This document shows, in pieces, positions 21,459 through 31,290 of a stretch of DNA of 64,000 nt. Under the pieces are notes generated by a model. It had not been told where the DNA came from. It saw nothing but the letters and a program-made list of their open reading frames with translations, and ran no database searches. Position 1 is the first letter of the stretch. The number at the start of each line of letters is the position of its first letter. The DNA is from Saprospiraceae bacterium (GTDB taxonomy: Bacteria > Bacteroidota > Bacteroidia > Chitinophagales > Saprospiraceae). The translations under genes were made by a program, and so were the position numbers. Location: positions 1,406 to 65,405 of the forward strand of contig JARGNR010000018.1 of NCBI GenBank assembly GCA_029212405.1, in the 5' to 3' direction.

Positions 21459-21886
21459 GGTACAAAAATGAGAATATTTTATGAATCAATGAAGTCTTTT
21501 TCAATTTGCATTTTAATAGATGTTTTCAATCAATTGTATTTCTTTTTTATAACTGCCAAAAAGATGTTTTATAACCAAATATTTTCCACCTAGCTGGATT
21601 CAATTGAACTACCTACAAGTCTATAACGATTTTCCTTCAATTTTGTATTCTTTAAAGATTCACTCTAAAGGGTGACTGTACTTTAAATAAAATCCACTCA
21701 ATTTGTCAATAAAGAATAAAATCTTAGGAATTGATTTATGTAAAAATCAACAACAACCATATAAATCTATTAGAAGTAGAAATGTATGAAGGATATCATC
21801 TTGACATAAACAGCGATCAATTCTTTAATAATGCAATTTTTTAAATGATAGATTTTCCTACCTTTAATTCAAACAGTACCGTGAGA

Positions 21887-23821
21887 ATGCGAAACATAAG
21901 GATTACCATATTGGTCTATTGGATTATTGCTTTTTTTGTTACTAATACCACATGTCAAACTCAGCCAATATCTATAGAGGAAGCCATTGACCAAATAGAA
22001 AAAATTGAATTCCCAGCTGAAAAGTGTGAATTTGCTTTGAAGACAAGTCATACCTATTTCATGCATATGCAAAGAGAAAATTCTCTCCAAATAGCTCAAT
22101 TAGGGCTAAAAGTTGCACAAAATAATAATCTGGATACATTTGATATTCCATTATTAATCAATATTGGAAGAATTTATGAATCTACAAATCAACTCGATTC
22201 TGCCATTTACTACGCAGAAATGGCGAGACAAAAAATCAACTCAGAAACTGATCATTTCAAAGGTAAAGTGTATACTTTTTTAGGTAGACATTATCAATAT
22301 TATGGGAAGTTGGACTCCATGCATAAGTATTATCAACTCGCTGAAGACTGGAATACAAAACATGAACCGTATCGAAATTGGGTATTGTATGAACAATGGC
22401 ATAAGCTCTATATAGAAACTGGAGATTTTGTTAAAGCGAAAGAATTATTGGATAAAGCGTATAGTTTAACTCAACCCGTTGGAAAAAGAATGGACCACGG
22501 AATGCTACTATATCGATTTAGATCCTTGGCGTCAAGAATAGGAGACATGGATATGTATGCACAATATTCAAAAGAGTATCATGAACTTGTAAACGATGGA
22601 TCCAATAAAAGTATTTCGGCACATGGATTTGATCTTGGAGAAAACTTGAGTATAAAAGATCAAATAAAAACATATGAAAAGCTCTTTGAGTCCAACAAAA
22701 AAATTGCCTTTGAATTAGGAAATACTACCTACTTCCCGAAGTTCACCGAATTACTATTAGAAGATGGCCAACTCAACAAAGCCAAAAAGTATTGGATGAA
22801 AATTGACACCGCTAATCAACCCCTTCAGTTTATATCCGATTTTGAAGGTCTGGGTGTTCAAATCTATGAAGGATTAAATAATTACCCACAAGCATATAGT
22901 CATCTGAAGAAAAAAAATATGCTCGATGATCAATTACAGAATAAGGAGAAACTAAAGCAAGTAGAAGAATTTAATGTAAAATATGAAACTGTTGAGAAAG
23001 AGAAACAAATGGCTTTGCTGGCATCTCAAAATGAATTAAAAAACATAGAACTATCAAAAGCCCGTCAATCACGAATTGTATTAGGAATTGGACTTCTAAT
23101 TGCTTCTTTCTTTGCTTTTGGTTTGGGATATCTGTATGTACAAAATAAAAAGAGGAAACAGCAACTCGAGATAAATAATGATATTATTGCAAAAGCTTTA
23201 GATGATAAAAACATCCTATTAAGAGAAATACATCATAGAGTTAAAAATAACCTTCAAGTAGTTTCTAGTCTTCTGAATCTTCAATCCAACTTTATATCGG
23301 ATGATACTGCATTAGAAGCAATCAATGATGGAAAAAATCGAGTAAGTTCTATGGCTTTAATTCATCAAAACTTATATCAAGAAGAAAATCTCACAAGTAT
23401 AAATTGTAAAGAATATTTTGACGATTTAATTGAAAATCTGTTTGATTCCTACAATATTCAAGAGGAAAACATTTCATTGGTTAAAGATATAAATGACCTT
23501 GACATTGATGTAGACACCATGATTCCTATGGGACTGATCGTCAATGAATTGGTTACCAATTCACTGAAACACGCATTTAATACACCGAAAAATATAGGTC
23601 AAATTAAAGTTTCTTTGAAAGAGCATGAAAATGTTCTAAAACTTTCCGTTTCTGATAATGGATCTGGAGTTTCCGAAGAGAAATTTTTAACTTCAAATAG
23701 TTTTGGGAATAGAATGATAAAAGCATTTTTACAAAAGTTGGATGCGGATATTTCTGTTCAAGAACGAGATGGAACGATTGTGACTCTGACCATCAAAAAT
23801 TATAAACGAATAGCTGCTTGA
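21887..23821 (+). CDS. TPR-containing sensor histidine kinase (HisKA_2 type)
   Basis: Signal peptide MRNIRITILVYWIIAFFVTNTTCQ, TPR-like helices, TM, then ILLREIHHRVKNNLQVVSSLLNLQS and MGLIVNELVTNSLKHAF. The ORF opens at 21845 but the start at 21887 fits a signal peptide better. Confidence 0.9.
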   Translation: MRNIRITILVYWIIAFFVTNTTCQTQPISIEEAIDQIEKIEFPAEKCEFALKTSHTYFMHMQRENSLQIAQLGLKVAQNNNLDTFDIPLLINIGRIYESTNQLDSAIYYAEMARQKINSETDHFKGKVYTFLGRHYQYYGKLDSMHKYYQLAEDWNTKHEPYRNWVLYEQWHKLYIETGDFVKAKELLDKAYSLTQPVGKRMDHGMLLYRFRSLASRIGDMDMYAQYSKEYHELVNDGSNKSISAHGFDLGENLSIKDQIKTYEKLFESNKKIAFELGNTTYFPKFTELLLEDGQLNKAKKYWMKIDTANQPLQFISDFEGLGVQIYEGLNNYPQAYSHLKKKNMLDDQLQNKEKLKQVEEFNVKYETVEKEKQMALLASQNELKNIELSKARQSRIVLGIGLLIASFFAFGLGYLYVQNKKRKQQLEINNDIIAKALDDKNILLREIHHRVKNNLQVVSSLLNLQSNFISDDTALEAINDGKNRVSSMALIHQNLYQEENLTSINCKEYFDDLIENLFDSYNIQEENISLVKDINDLDIDVDTMIPMGLIVNELVTNSLKHAFNTPKNIGQIKVSLKEHENVLKLSVSDNGSGVSEEKFLTSNSFGNRMIKAFLQKLDADISVQERDGTIVTLTIKNYKRIAA

Positions 23822-23823
23822 TT

Positions 23824-24003
23824 ATGGCTAAAATTGTACCGCTAACACCCAACACAAAGCTCAACCCCAAACAACCTGAGGCTGAAATAAAGCGAGAGGT
23901 CAGCGTATGGTTATTCAACATGAATGGAATACTGAATATGATAGAAGAATCACTAGAAAACACACCAGAACATGTCGAAAAAAATACTGATCGTAGAAGA
24001 TGA
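23824..24003 (+). CDS. Candidate small protein (~59 aa) between kinase and response regulator
   Basis: ATG 2 nt after the kinase stop: MAKIVPLTPNTKLNPKQPEAEIKREVSVWLFNMNGILNMIEESLENTPEHVEKNTDRRR; overlaps the response regulator start by 32 nt. Confidence 0.45.
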   Translation: MAKIVPLTPNTKLNPKQPEAEIKREVSVWLFNMNGILNMIEESLENTPEHVEKNTDRRR

Positions 24004-24583
24004 ACCTATCATAGCTGAAGATCTTTCAATTATCGTACAAAAAGAAGGTTATCAGGTGATTGGAATAGCAAATGATGGAAGTACAGCCATGGATATGCTA
24101 TATTCTCAACAACCAGATATTGTATTATTAGATATTGCTTTGAGTACAGCAATATCTGGATTTGATGTAGCCGAGGTCATCAATACAAAATACCAAATAC
24201 CATTTATTTTTATCACCTCATTTTCTGATAAACACACCTTAGAAAAAGCAAAAGATGTGTATCCACATGGATATATTGTAAAACCGTTTAAAAAAAGAGA
24301 TATCCTTGCCAATATTGAAATCGCTTTACATAGAAACCAATTAAAACCAACTTCGATTTATCGCTCATTAGAAGAACTAAACACGCTTGCCAATCAAAAT
24401 ATTTCCATGAAAGAATATGAGATCTTATTAGACCTCACCAAAGGAAAATCCAATCAAGAATTGTGTGACCTTCACTTTATCAGTATGAATACCGTAAAAA
24501 CACATTTGAAACGAATTTTTTCCAAATTAGATATTAAAACAAGAGTTCAAGCAATAGCAATCATGATCCGATCCGAAGGCTAA
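23972..24583 (+). CDS. Response regulator with LuxR-type HTH
   Basis: MSKKILIVEDEPIIAEDLSIIVQKEGYQVIG...DIVLLDIAL and C-terminal SNQELCDLHFISMNTVKTHLKRIFSKLDIKTRVQAI. Confidence 0.94.
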   Translation: MSKKILIVEDEPIIAEDLSIIVQKEGYQVIGIANDGSTAMDMLYSQQPDIVLLDIALSTAISGFDVAEVINTKYQIPFIFITSFSDKHTLEKAKDVYPHGYIVKPFKKRDILANIEIALHRNQLKPTSIYRSLEELNTLANQNISMKEYEILLDLTKGKSNQELCDLHFISMNTVKTHLKRIFSKLDIKTRVQAIAIMIRSEG

Positions 24584-24590
24584 CCCTAAA

Positions 24591-25340
24591 CTACTGCTTA
24601 AAAATCATAGCTCCTGCAGATTTAATCTGCATGACTCCATTAGTAGAATTGATAAACGCACCCGACGAACTATTTCTTGCAAAGAATTTACCTAAGACAA
24701 CAATCGTGTTGTAATTTTCAACTGTACAATTTACTCTTGTTGTAATCTCTGCCCCTAAGTCAACCTTTAACTTCTCACACATGTAGTCTCCCACATTGGT
24801 ATGATAACCAATACGAAACACACCACTATTTACAAATGGAAAATTGGGAACATTAGCAGGAATAACAACAGGGTTACAATATTCAGGGATAATATTGTTT
24901 TCCCAGTTTCCTTCAACATTCCATCCCGTCCCTACCAGTCCAGTCCAATAAACTGTATGTCCATGCTTTCCAAAACCAAAACCATCCGAAACACCCCCTT
25001 TATAAGTATCTATAAAGGTCAAATAATATTCAGCTGTAGCGTTCCCATCTCCTTGCCCACCCTTCGTAAAATCAAAGAAATTATTAGTACTAAAGTTCGA
25101 CGTAAAACCGTCGCCTTCTCCACCCTTGTAGCTATCATTAAATAAATCGATTCTACTTGAATAAGAAAATCCATCTCCTTGTCCACCAACATATACGAAA
25201 CTAGTAGTATTGACATATTCACTTAAAGAATATCCATCTCCAGACCCTCCTTTAAATGGGTCATCTTGTGCTTTTGTGGATGTATAACACAGCACAGTTA
25301 ATACAAAACTAACCCAAATAGATTTTTTCATGGCATCCAC
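24591..25340 (-). CDS. Secreted protein with five GGxGDG units at an exact 21-aa period
   Basis: Signal peptide; GGSGDGY..GGQGDGF..GGEGDGF..GGQGDGN..GGVSDGF with 21 residues between successive GG; C-terminal WTGLVGTGWNVEGNWENNIIPEYCNPVVIP module. Confidence 0.8.
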   Translation of the reverse strand: MDAMKKSIWVSFVLTVLCYTSTKAQDDPFKGGSGDGYSLSEYVNTTSFVYVGGQGDGFSYSSRIDLFNDSYKGGEGDGFTSNFSTNNFFDFTKGGQGDGNATAEYYLTFIDTYKGGVSDGFGFGKHGHTVYWTGLVGTGWNVEGNWENNIIPEYCNPVVIPANVPNFPFVNSGVFRIGYHTNVGDYMCEKLKVDLGAEITTRVNCTVENYNTIVVLGKFFARNSSSGAFINSTNGVMQIKSAGAMIFKQ

Positions 25341-25342
25341 TT

Positions 25343-26848
25343 TTAATATCCCCCTCTACCTCCCGCATAAGGGCTTCGTTCATCAAATGGATTTGCATTT
25401 GTTTTGCGACGAGACACACTAAAATTAACACCCAGACTCTCTATAAATCCGCCTTTTGTTATCACTTCCTGTGGCCAAGGTTCATCTGTATTGCCAAACA
25501 TATCCAACTTGCCATTTGGCGCTTGTACAACTGTATTAAAAGAAGATTCACTTAATAGGGCGATCACAATTTCAGCAGCATTTCCTGAGAGCTCCATCAA
25601 TCCAAAAGCACTTGCTCCTGAGCTTATTCTATTTGTAAATGATTTTGCCGCTGCTCCGCAGCGCATAGGACTACTCGCTGTTCTCAGTGGGCCAATTGGA
25701 ATTACTTCATTTAACTCTTCATCTGCACTCCCATAAGTTGGTCCACTGTCTATAGTCACTGATGTATATCCAGATGTCCCCCAAGCATATTCATTAGGTA
25801 CGGGACTGAAACTACCCCTGCAAATAAATTCATATTCCAATTCATTCAATGGTTCTAAGCCTGCCCAATCCAAATAGGCAAATAAATCACTACCTGATAA
25901 ATGTGTCATTGCTATATTTTGACCATCATCATATTCATTCGGAATCCCATTCCCATTTAAATCACAGTAAAACGCAATCGGTCCTCCATTGGATAAATTT
26001 GCTTCACATCGAATTCCATTTCTAGCTCCTGGGTCTACAACTGCTGTCTCAGTGAATACATAAACATCGGTGACTGTAGTCCCCGAAATGTCTGTGGCTA
26101 CTCTATTATTTTGAGCTGTTCGATTCAACGTATTTAAAAATTCAACATACTGTTTTTGGGAAATTTCGTATTTCATTATATTATTCGTCGGTCGAAATAT
26201 GTGTTGGTTTATTGTGGCTACGGGAATACCGCTTGGATGAGTAGTATTAATATCATTAGCTCCGTTTCCTATATTTGCAGAACCTACGGCATCTTGTAAC
26301 CAAAAAAAAGCTTGTGTCGTATCATCCCCTCTATGAAACCTGTTGATTGAAATTCCATCCCCACAATAATAATCTTCTCCAATTTCTGAAATTTCGATCA
26401 TTTCAATTCCAAACACCTTAAAACTAGGATGAAAAAACTCAATATTATCTGCTAATATTGCCGTACAATTTGCTGATTGTGAACCAGAAGTAAATGTGGC
26501 TACATTTCCTGCATAAACTGCAAAACGCTTTCCATCCTCAAAAAATGAATTTGTTGCATCTCTAAAATTTACGGATGAAGAATTATCTGAATGTCCATTT
26601 TGTTCAAACATAACTCTCTCCCAAGTGCTGCTATTTGCATTCTTATACTTTGCAAATATGTAAATATGGTCACTCCAGCTTCCATTTATATAAAAGGCAT
26701 TGTCCCAACTAATATCGAAGTTAAGCGCATTGTCCTCTTCTTCATACGATACATTTGTAATTTGTAAATTATTTGCCGTAGAAGCAATTGAAAAGGATAG
26801 ACTAAGTATAGAGATTAAAAAAAATTGAATAGAAATGTTCCGCATCAC
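25343..26848 (-). CDS. SUMF1/FGE-sulfatase-fold secreted protein, likely non-catalytic
   Basis: Signal peptide; N-terminal LQITNVSYEEEDNALNFDISWDNAF domain; SUMF1-like YEISQKQYVEFLNTL...EYEFICRG...YAWG...GLMELSGNAAEIV...KGG. Confidence 0.75.
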   Translation of the reverse strand: MMRNISIQFFLISILSLSFSIASTANNLQITNVSYEEEDNALNFDISWDNAFYINGSWSDHIYIFAKYKNANSSTWERVMFEQNGHSDNSSSVNFRDATNSFFEDGKRFAVYAGNVATFTSGSQSANCTAILADNIEFFHPSFKVFGIEMIEISEIGEDYYCGDGISINRFHRGDDTTQAFFWLQDAVGSANIGNGANDINTTHPSGIPVATINQHIFRPTNNIMKYEISQKQYVEFLNTLNRTAQNNRVATDISGTTVTDVYVFTETAVVDPGARNGIRCEANLSNGGPIAFYCDLNGNGIPNEYDDGQNIAMTHLSGSDLFAYLDWAGLEPLNELEYEFICRGSFSPVPNEYAWGTSGYTSVTIDSGPTYGSADEELNEVIPIGPLRTASSPMRCGAAAKSFTNRISSGASAFGLMELSGNAAEIVIALLSESSFNTVVQAPNGKLDMFGNTDEPWPQEVITKGGFIESLGVNFSVSRRKTNANPFDERSPYAGGRGGY

Positions 26849-26934
26849 TTGTAGATTTTATTTCTACAAATGACACGAATATTTATTAACGATCTACTAC
26901 CCTGCTGGGTAATTGTATTATCTTGGGAATGTAA

Positions 26935-28320
26935 TTATATCATATCCTCGGGCTTCACCCACGCATCAAACTCCTTCTCCGTCAAGTACTTCAACTTCAA
27001 AGCAGCTGCCTTTAAGGTTGTTCCTTCTTTATAGGCCTTTTTAGCAATTTCAGACGCTTTATCGTATCCTATTTTGGTATTCAAAGCAGTTACCAGCATC
27101 AATGAATTATTCAAATTTTCTGTAATTCTTTGTTGATTCGGTTCTATCCCAACAGCACAGTTATCATTAAAACTTACGCAAGCATCTCCAATTAATCTGG
27201 CAGACATTAAGAAATTATAGATCATCATAGGCTTGAATACATTCAGTTCAAACTGTCCCGTCATACCACCAATGTTTATTGCTACATCATTTCCAGCAAC
27301 CTGTGCCATAGCCATTGTCAATGCTTCAGATTGCGTAGGGTTTACTTTTCCCGGCATGATAGAAGATCCTGGTTCATTCGCAGGAATAATGATTTCGCCA
27401 ATTCCACATCTTGGACCAGATGCCAACATTCGTATATCATTTCCTATTTTCATTAATGAAACTGCAGCAGTTTTTAACGCACCATGTGACTCAACAATCG
27501 CATCATGTGCCGCCAATCCTTCAAATTTATTCTTACCTGTGATAAATGGCAAACCTGTCAACTTTGCAATATGCTTCGCCACCAATTTATCATACCCCTT
27601 GGGTGTGTTCAGTCCTGTACCGACTGCTGTTCCTCCAAGTGCTAGTTCTGATAAGTGCTTCAGTGTATTTTTAATGGCTACAATAGCATGATCCAGCTGA
27701 GACACATATCCACTCAATTCTTGTCCCAACGTAAGTGGTGTAGCATCCATAAAGTGTGTTCTACCTATTTTGACCACTTTCATATATGCCTTTGATTTGG
27801 TCTTGAGCGTATCTCTCAATTTTTCCAACCCTGGGATGGTAACTTCTACAACAGCCTTGTATGCTGCAATGTGCATTGCTGTTGGAAAAGTGTCATTACT
27901 TGATTGAGACTTATTCACATCATCATTCGGGTGCAAATACTTCACATTGTCGGTAAGTTTTCCTCCTTTGATGACATGACCTCTATTGGCTACCACTTCA
28001 TTCACATTCATATTGGATTGAGTACCAGAACCAGTCTGCCACACAACCAATGGGAATTGATCGTCCAATTTACCATCCAATATTTCCTTACAGACTTTAG
28101 CTATGAGTTTCGCCTTTGCTTTTGGCAGAACACCCAGTTCTGCATTGGTGGATGCAGCAGCTGTCTTTAAAATGGCAAACGCTTGAATCACTTCTGTGGG
28201 CATTTTCTGTCCACCAATTTTGAAATTTTGCATAGATCGTTGGGTTTGAGCTGCCCAATATTTGTCCGCTGGAACTGAAATAATACCTATGCTATCTTTT
28301 TCTTTTCTTGTCTTTGCCAT
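26935..28320 (-). CDS. fumC: Class II fumarate hydratase
   Basis: Signature [17 protein letters not shown]; full-length homology pattern ([29 protein letters not shown]). Confidence 0.97.
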   Translation of the reverse strand: MAKTRKEKDSIGIISVPADKYWAAQTQRSMQNFKIGGQKMPTEVIQAFAILKTAAASTNAELGVLPKAKAKLIAKVCKEILDGKLDDQFPLVVWQTGSGTQSNMNVNEVVANRGHVIKGGKLTDNVKYLHPNDDVNKSQSSNDTFPTAMHIAAYKAVVEVTIPGLEKLRDTLKTKSKAYMKVVKIGRTHFMDATPLTLGQELSGYVSQLDHAIVAIKNTLKHLSELALGGTAVGTGLNTPKGYDKLVAKHIAKLTGLPFITGKNKFEGLAAHDAIVESHGALKTAAVSLMKIGNDIRMLASGPRCGIGEIIIPANEPGSSIMPGKVNPTQSEALTMAMAQVAGNDVAINIGGMTGQFELNVFKPMMIYNFLMSARLIGDACVSFNDNCAVGIEPNQQRITENLNNSLMLVTALNTKIGYDKASEIAKKAYKEGTTLKAAALKLKYLTEKEFDAWVKPEDMI

Positions 28321-28382
28321 ATGAATTGAATTGTATCTTTAAAATTTACCGCAAAAATACGAAACAACTCATGAAACAATGA

Positions 28383-28742
28383 TTATTTCCCAAATTCTCT
28401 GAGCAAATCTGCTTTAAATCTTTCGATTACTTTTCGCTCTTCTTCCACTACACCTAGACTTGATTCTGCAACCTTCTCTAAAACTTCTAACATTAGTGCA
28501 TATTCAGGATTTGGGCCAATTGCTACACATGCATGAAACACTTTCTGATAGACATCTTCAACATTACCATCCTTGTTTGATTCATAATTAAAAGACCACA
28601 CAATTTCTTTACCCCACGAATGTGCTAGCAGCAAAGATTTTAGCTCCGCCAGCTCCTCCTCTTGCACTTTTCCATCTGCCATTGCTAAGACATAAAGTAA
28701 CTCTCCAAATGCATCGTATAACCTAGAATTGCCCTCTTTCAT
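28383..28742 (-). CDS. TerB-like protein
   Basis: DAFGELLYVLAMADGKVQEEELAELKSLLL: TerB-type acidic helix pattern. Confidence 0.7.
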   Translation of the reverse strand: MKEGNSRLYDAFGELLYVLAMADGKVQEEELAELKSLLLAHSWGKEIVWSFNYESNKDGNVEDVYQKVFHACVAIGPNPEYALMLEVLEKVAESSLGVVEEERKVIERFKADLLREFGK

Positions 28743-28788
28743 AATTGTATTTAATATTTATTTTAATCGTAAACATAATGTATAATTA

Positions 28789-31251
28789 TCACTCCCGAAC
28801 GAATTTTCGATTCACTCTAGAAGAAATTCGACTCAAAATTTCATACGGAATGGTACCTGCTACACGAGCAAGCTCTTCAATAGAATGGTCATTGTCAAAA
28901 ATTGTTACCACATCACCAATATTGGGTTCAGATACCTGGCTTAAATCAACAATTGTAAGATCCATACACACATTCCCTAAAATCGGTACCGTCTTATTTT
29001 GAATTTTAAAGGAATATCTTCTATTGCCAACATTCCGCATTAATCCATCTGCATACCCAATATTCACGATCCCAATTTTAGAATCTGAATTTAAAATGGT
29101 TTTTCTATTGTATCCAATGCTCTCTCCTGCCTTTATCTGCTTGATCTGGATCAATGAAGCATACATTCGATGCACTTTCTGCAGCAATGGCTGCACTTCC
29201 ATATTTTGATCTATGCCGTACATACCAATCCCTAATCGCACATAATCGTATTGCTTTTCTGGAAACCTGGTAATACCTCCAGAATTTAATATGTGTCTCC
29301 TAGGTCTATATTCTAATGCTGTACAAATCTTTTCATACATCTTTTCGAATAGTAGAAACTGCCTTTTGGTATAAGCATCATCATTCTCATCTTCACTACT
29401 TGCTAAATGGCTAAAAATGGTGCGTACGTTCACTCTCTCTCCAAGCTTCAGCATGTTTTGTAATTCTTCAACATCCTGCTCCATAAAACCCAAACGATGC
29501 ATCCCTGAATCTATTTTTAGATGAATCCCAATATCAACTTGATTGTGATTACTATACCGTATAATATTCAGTAATTGATTCTCTTCAAATACTTCAGGCT
29601 CTAATCTATATCTTATAATATCTGGGAGAGAAGAAAGATCTGGATTAAAGACAATTATATTGCCTGTAATTCCTGCTTTTCTTAAGGCGATGCCTTCATC
29701 TATAAATGCTACTGCTAGATGCTCCACTCCATTTCTAGCTAATAATCTTGCCACTTCTGCTGAACCCGAACCATACGCAGATGCTTTTATTACAGCAATT
29801 ATCTTTGTTGTTTTTTGTACGACGTTTTTATACACTCGAAGATTATTTTCTATCGCATTCAGATTTATCTGTAGGATAGTACTGTGCACCTTTTCCGACA
29901 ATCGATCACTTACATGCTCCAATCCAAATCGACGAGCTCCTTTGATTAATACCGCTTTTTGGTAAATATCTACCAAATGAATATTATCTAAAAGACGCTC
30001 CTTAGATTGAAAAAATTGTATAGTTAAAGCAGGATTTGGAATATAAAATTTCTTATCAGAAATATATATTAAATCAGAGTAATTATGTTTTGTTAATTGA
30101 GCAACAATCTGCTGAAACACTTCTTCTTCATCTTTTCCAGATTGATCAAATGCACTTAGTATCGCAGCCTTTTTTCTATTCCCTGCTTGCGTATTTACAA
30201 ATTCTATGGCAAGCTTGAGTGCATCCAAGTCAGCACTATATGCATCATTGATAAGTATACTTTGTTGAACTCCAGTTGTCATTTCCATACGCATATGCAA
30301 GCCAGAAATTCGATTTATTCTTTCTTGTATTGTTTCCAGAGACATTCCTAAAAAACACATGGTGGCAACACAATGCATACAGTTTTCATACGAAGCATTA
30401 TCCGTATAATGAAGCCTTAAAGTGATTTCCTTTTTCTCGAATTGTATGGTGATCAATCTGCTCCCTACTTCCAGGAGATTCTTCACCACCATCACATCTG
30501 CCCCTACTTTATCGCTCCACGTAAAATGATTTTTTTCTTTAAATTGACGTTCCGCATACACCTTAATTGAAGTATGATCTTTGCGGTAAATTAGAGTTTT
30601 AACATTTGCAAACAGAAGCATTTTCTCTTCCAATTTCTCTTTTCTACTTGCAAACCCTTCATCATGAGCACTTCCAATATTTGTAAATAAACCAATATCA
30701 GGATCCAGCATCTTCAAATGATACTTCATTTCATTTTTAGTGGAAATCCCAACTTCAAATATCCCCAATTGATGTTCCTCTTTTATTCCACAAATCGACA
30801 AGGCCACCCCAATTTGAGAATTGTAGCTTTTAGGGCTTTTAACAACATTGTATTGGTCAAATAACATCTGATACAACCACTCCTTTATGATGGTTTTGCC
30901 GTTGCTGCCAGTAATGGCTATTTTCCGTAATTGTGGAAAGCTTTTTTGATGGTACGTTGCTAATTTTTGAAGTGCTCTAAGTGGATTTTCAACCACAAAA
31001 AAGTTAGCATTTGTAAAAGTATTTCGATCAGGTCTATGGTTTACTACAAAATTCCTAACTCCTTTTTGATATGCATCATCTATATATTCATGACCGTCAT
31101 GCATATTCCCCGAGAGTGCAAAGAACAATGATTTCCGAGGTAAAATCAATACTCTACTATCAATAGAAACAACTTCTATTTCAGCTGGCTTTAGATCTTT
31201 CTGATCGGTACACCCAATAATCTGATAAATTTCTTTCTCTGTGTAATTCAC
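28789..31251 (-). CDS. Bifunctional UDP-N-acetylmuramoyl-tripeptide--D-Ala-D-Ala ligase / alanine racemase (MurF-Alr fusion)
   Basis: MurF P-loop IAITGSNGKTIIKEWLYQML; Alr PLP lysine region IIAVIKASAYGSGSAEVARLL and RLGIGMYGID. Confidence 0.95.
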   Translation of the reverse strand: MNYTEKEIYQIIGCTDQKDLKPAEIEVVSIDSRVLILPRKSLFFALSGNMHDGHEYIDDAYQKGVRNFVVNHRPDRNTFTNANFFVVENPLRALQKLATYHQKSFPQLRKIAITGSNGKTIIKEWLYQMLFDQYNVVKSPKSYNSQIGVALSICGIKEEHQLGIFEVGISTKNEMKYHLKMLDPDIGLFTNIGSAHDEGFASRKEKLEEKMLLFANVKTLIYRKDHTSIKVYAERQFKEKNHFTWSDKVGADVMVVKNLLEVGSRLITIQFEKKEITLRLHYTDNASYENCMHCVATMCFLGMSLETIQERINRISGLHMRMEMTTGVQQSILINDAYSADLDALKLAIEFVNTQAGNRKKAAILSAFDQSGKDEEEVFQQIVAQLTKHNYSDLIYISDKKFYIPNPALTIQFFQSKERLLDNIHLVDIYQKAVLIKGARRFGLEHVSDRLSEKVHSTILQINLNAIENNLRVYKNVVQKTTKIIAVIKASAYGSGSAEVARLLARNGVEHLAVAFIDEGIALRKAGITGNIIVFNPDLSSLPDIIRYRLEPEVFEENQLLNIIRYSNHNQVDIGIHLKIDSGMHRLGFMEQDVEELQNMLKLGERVNVRTIFSHLASSEDENDDAYTKRQFLLFEKMYEKICTALEYRPRRHILNSGGITRFPEKQYDYVRLGIGMYGIDQNMEVQPLLQKVHRMYASLIQIKQIKAGESIGYNRKTILNSDSKIGIVNIGYADGLMRNVGNRRYSFKIQNKTVPILGNVCMDLTIVDLSQVSEPNIGDVVTIFDNDHSIEELARVAGTIPYEILSRISSRVNRKFVRE

Positions 31252-31290
31252 TCAAAAGATTCTAACAATGATGTAAATTCTCCAGTTCCA

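Noticed and set aside
27233-27691. 152-aa + ORF opposite fumC
   Set aside because: Antisense shadow of a highly conserved enzyme gene.
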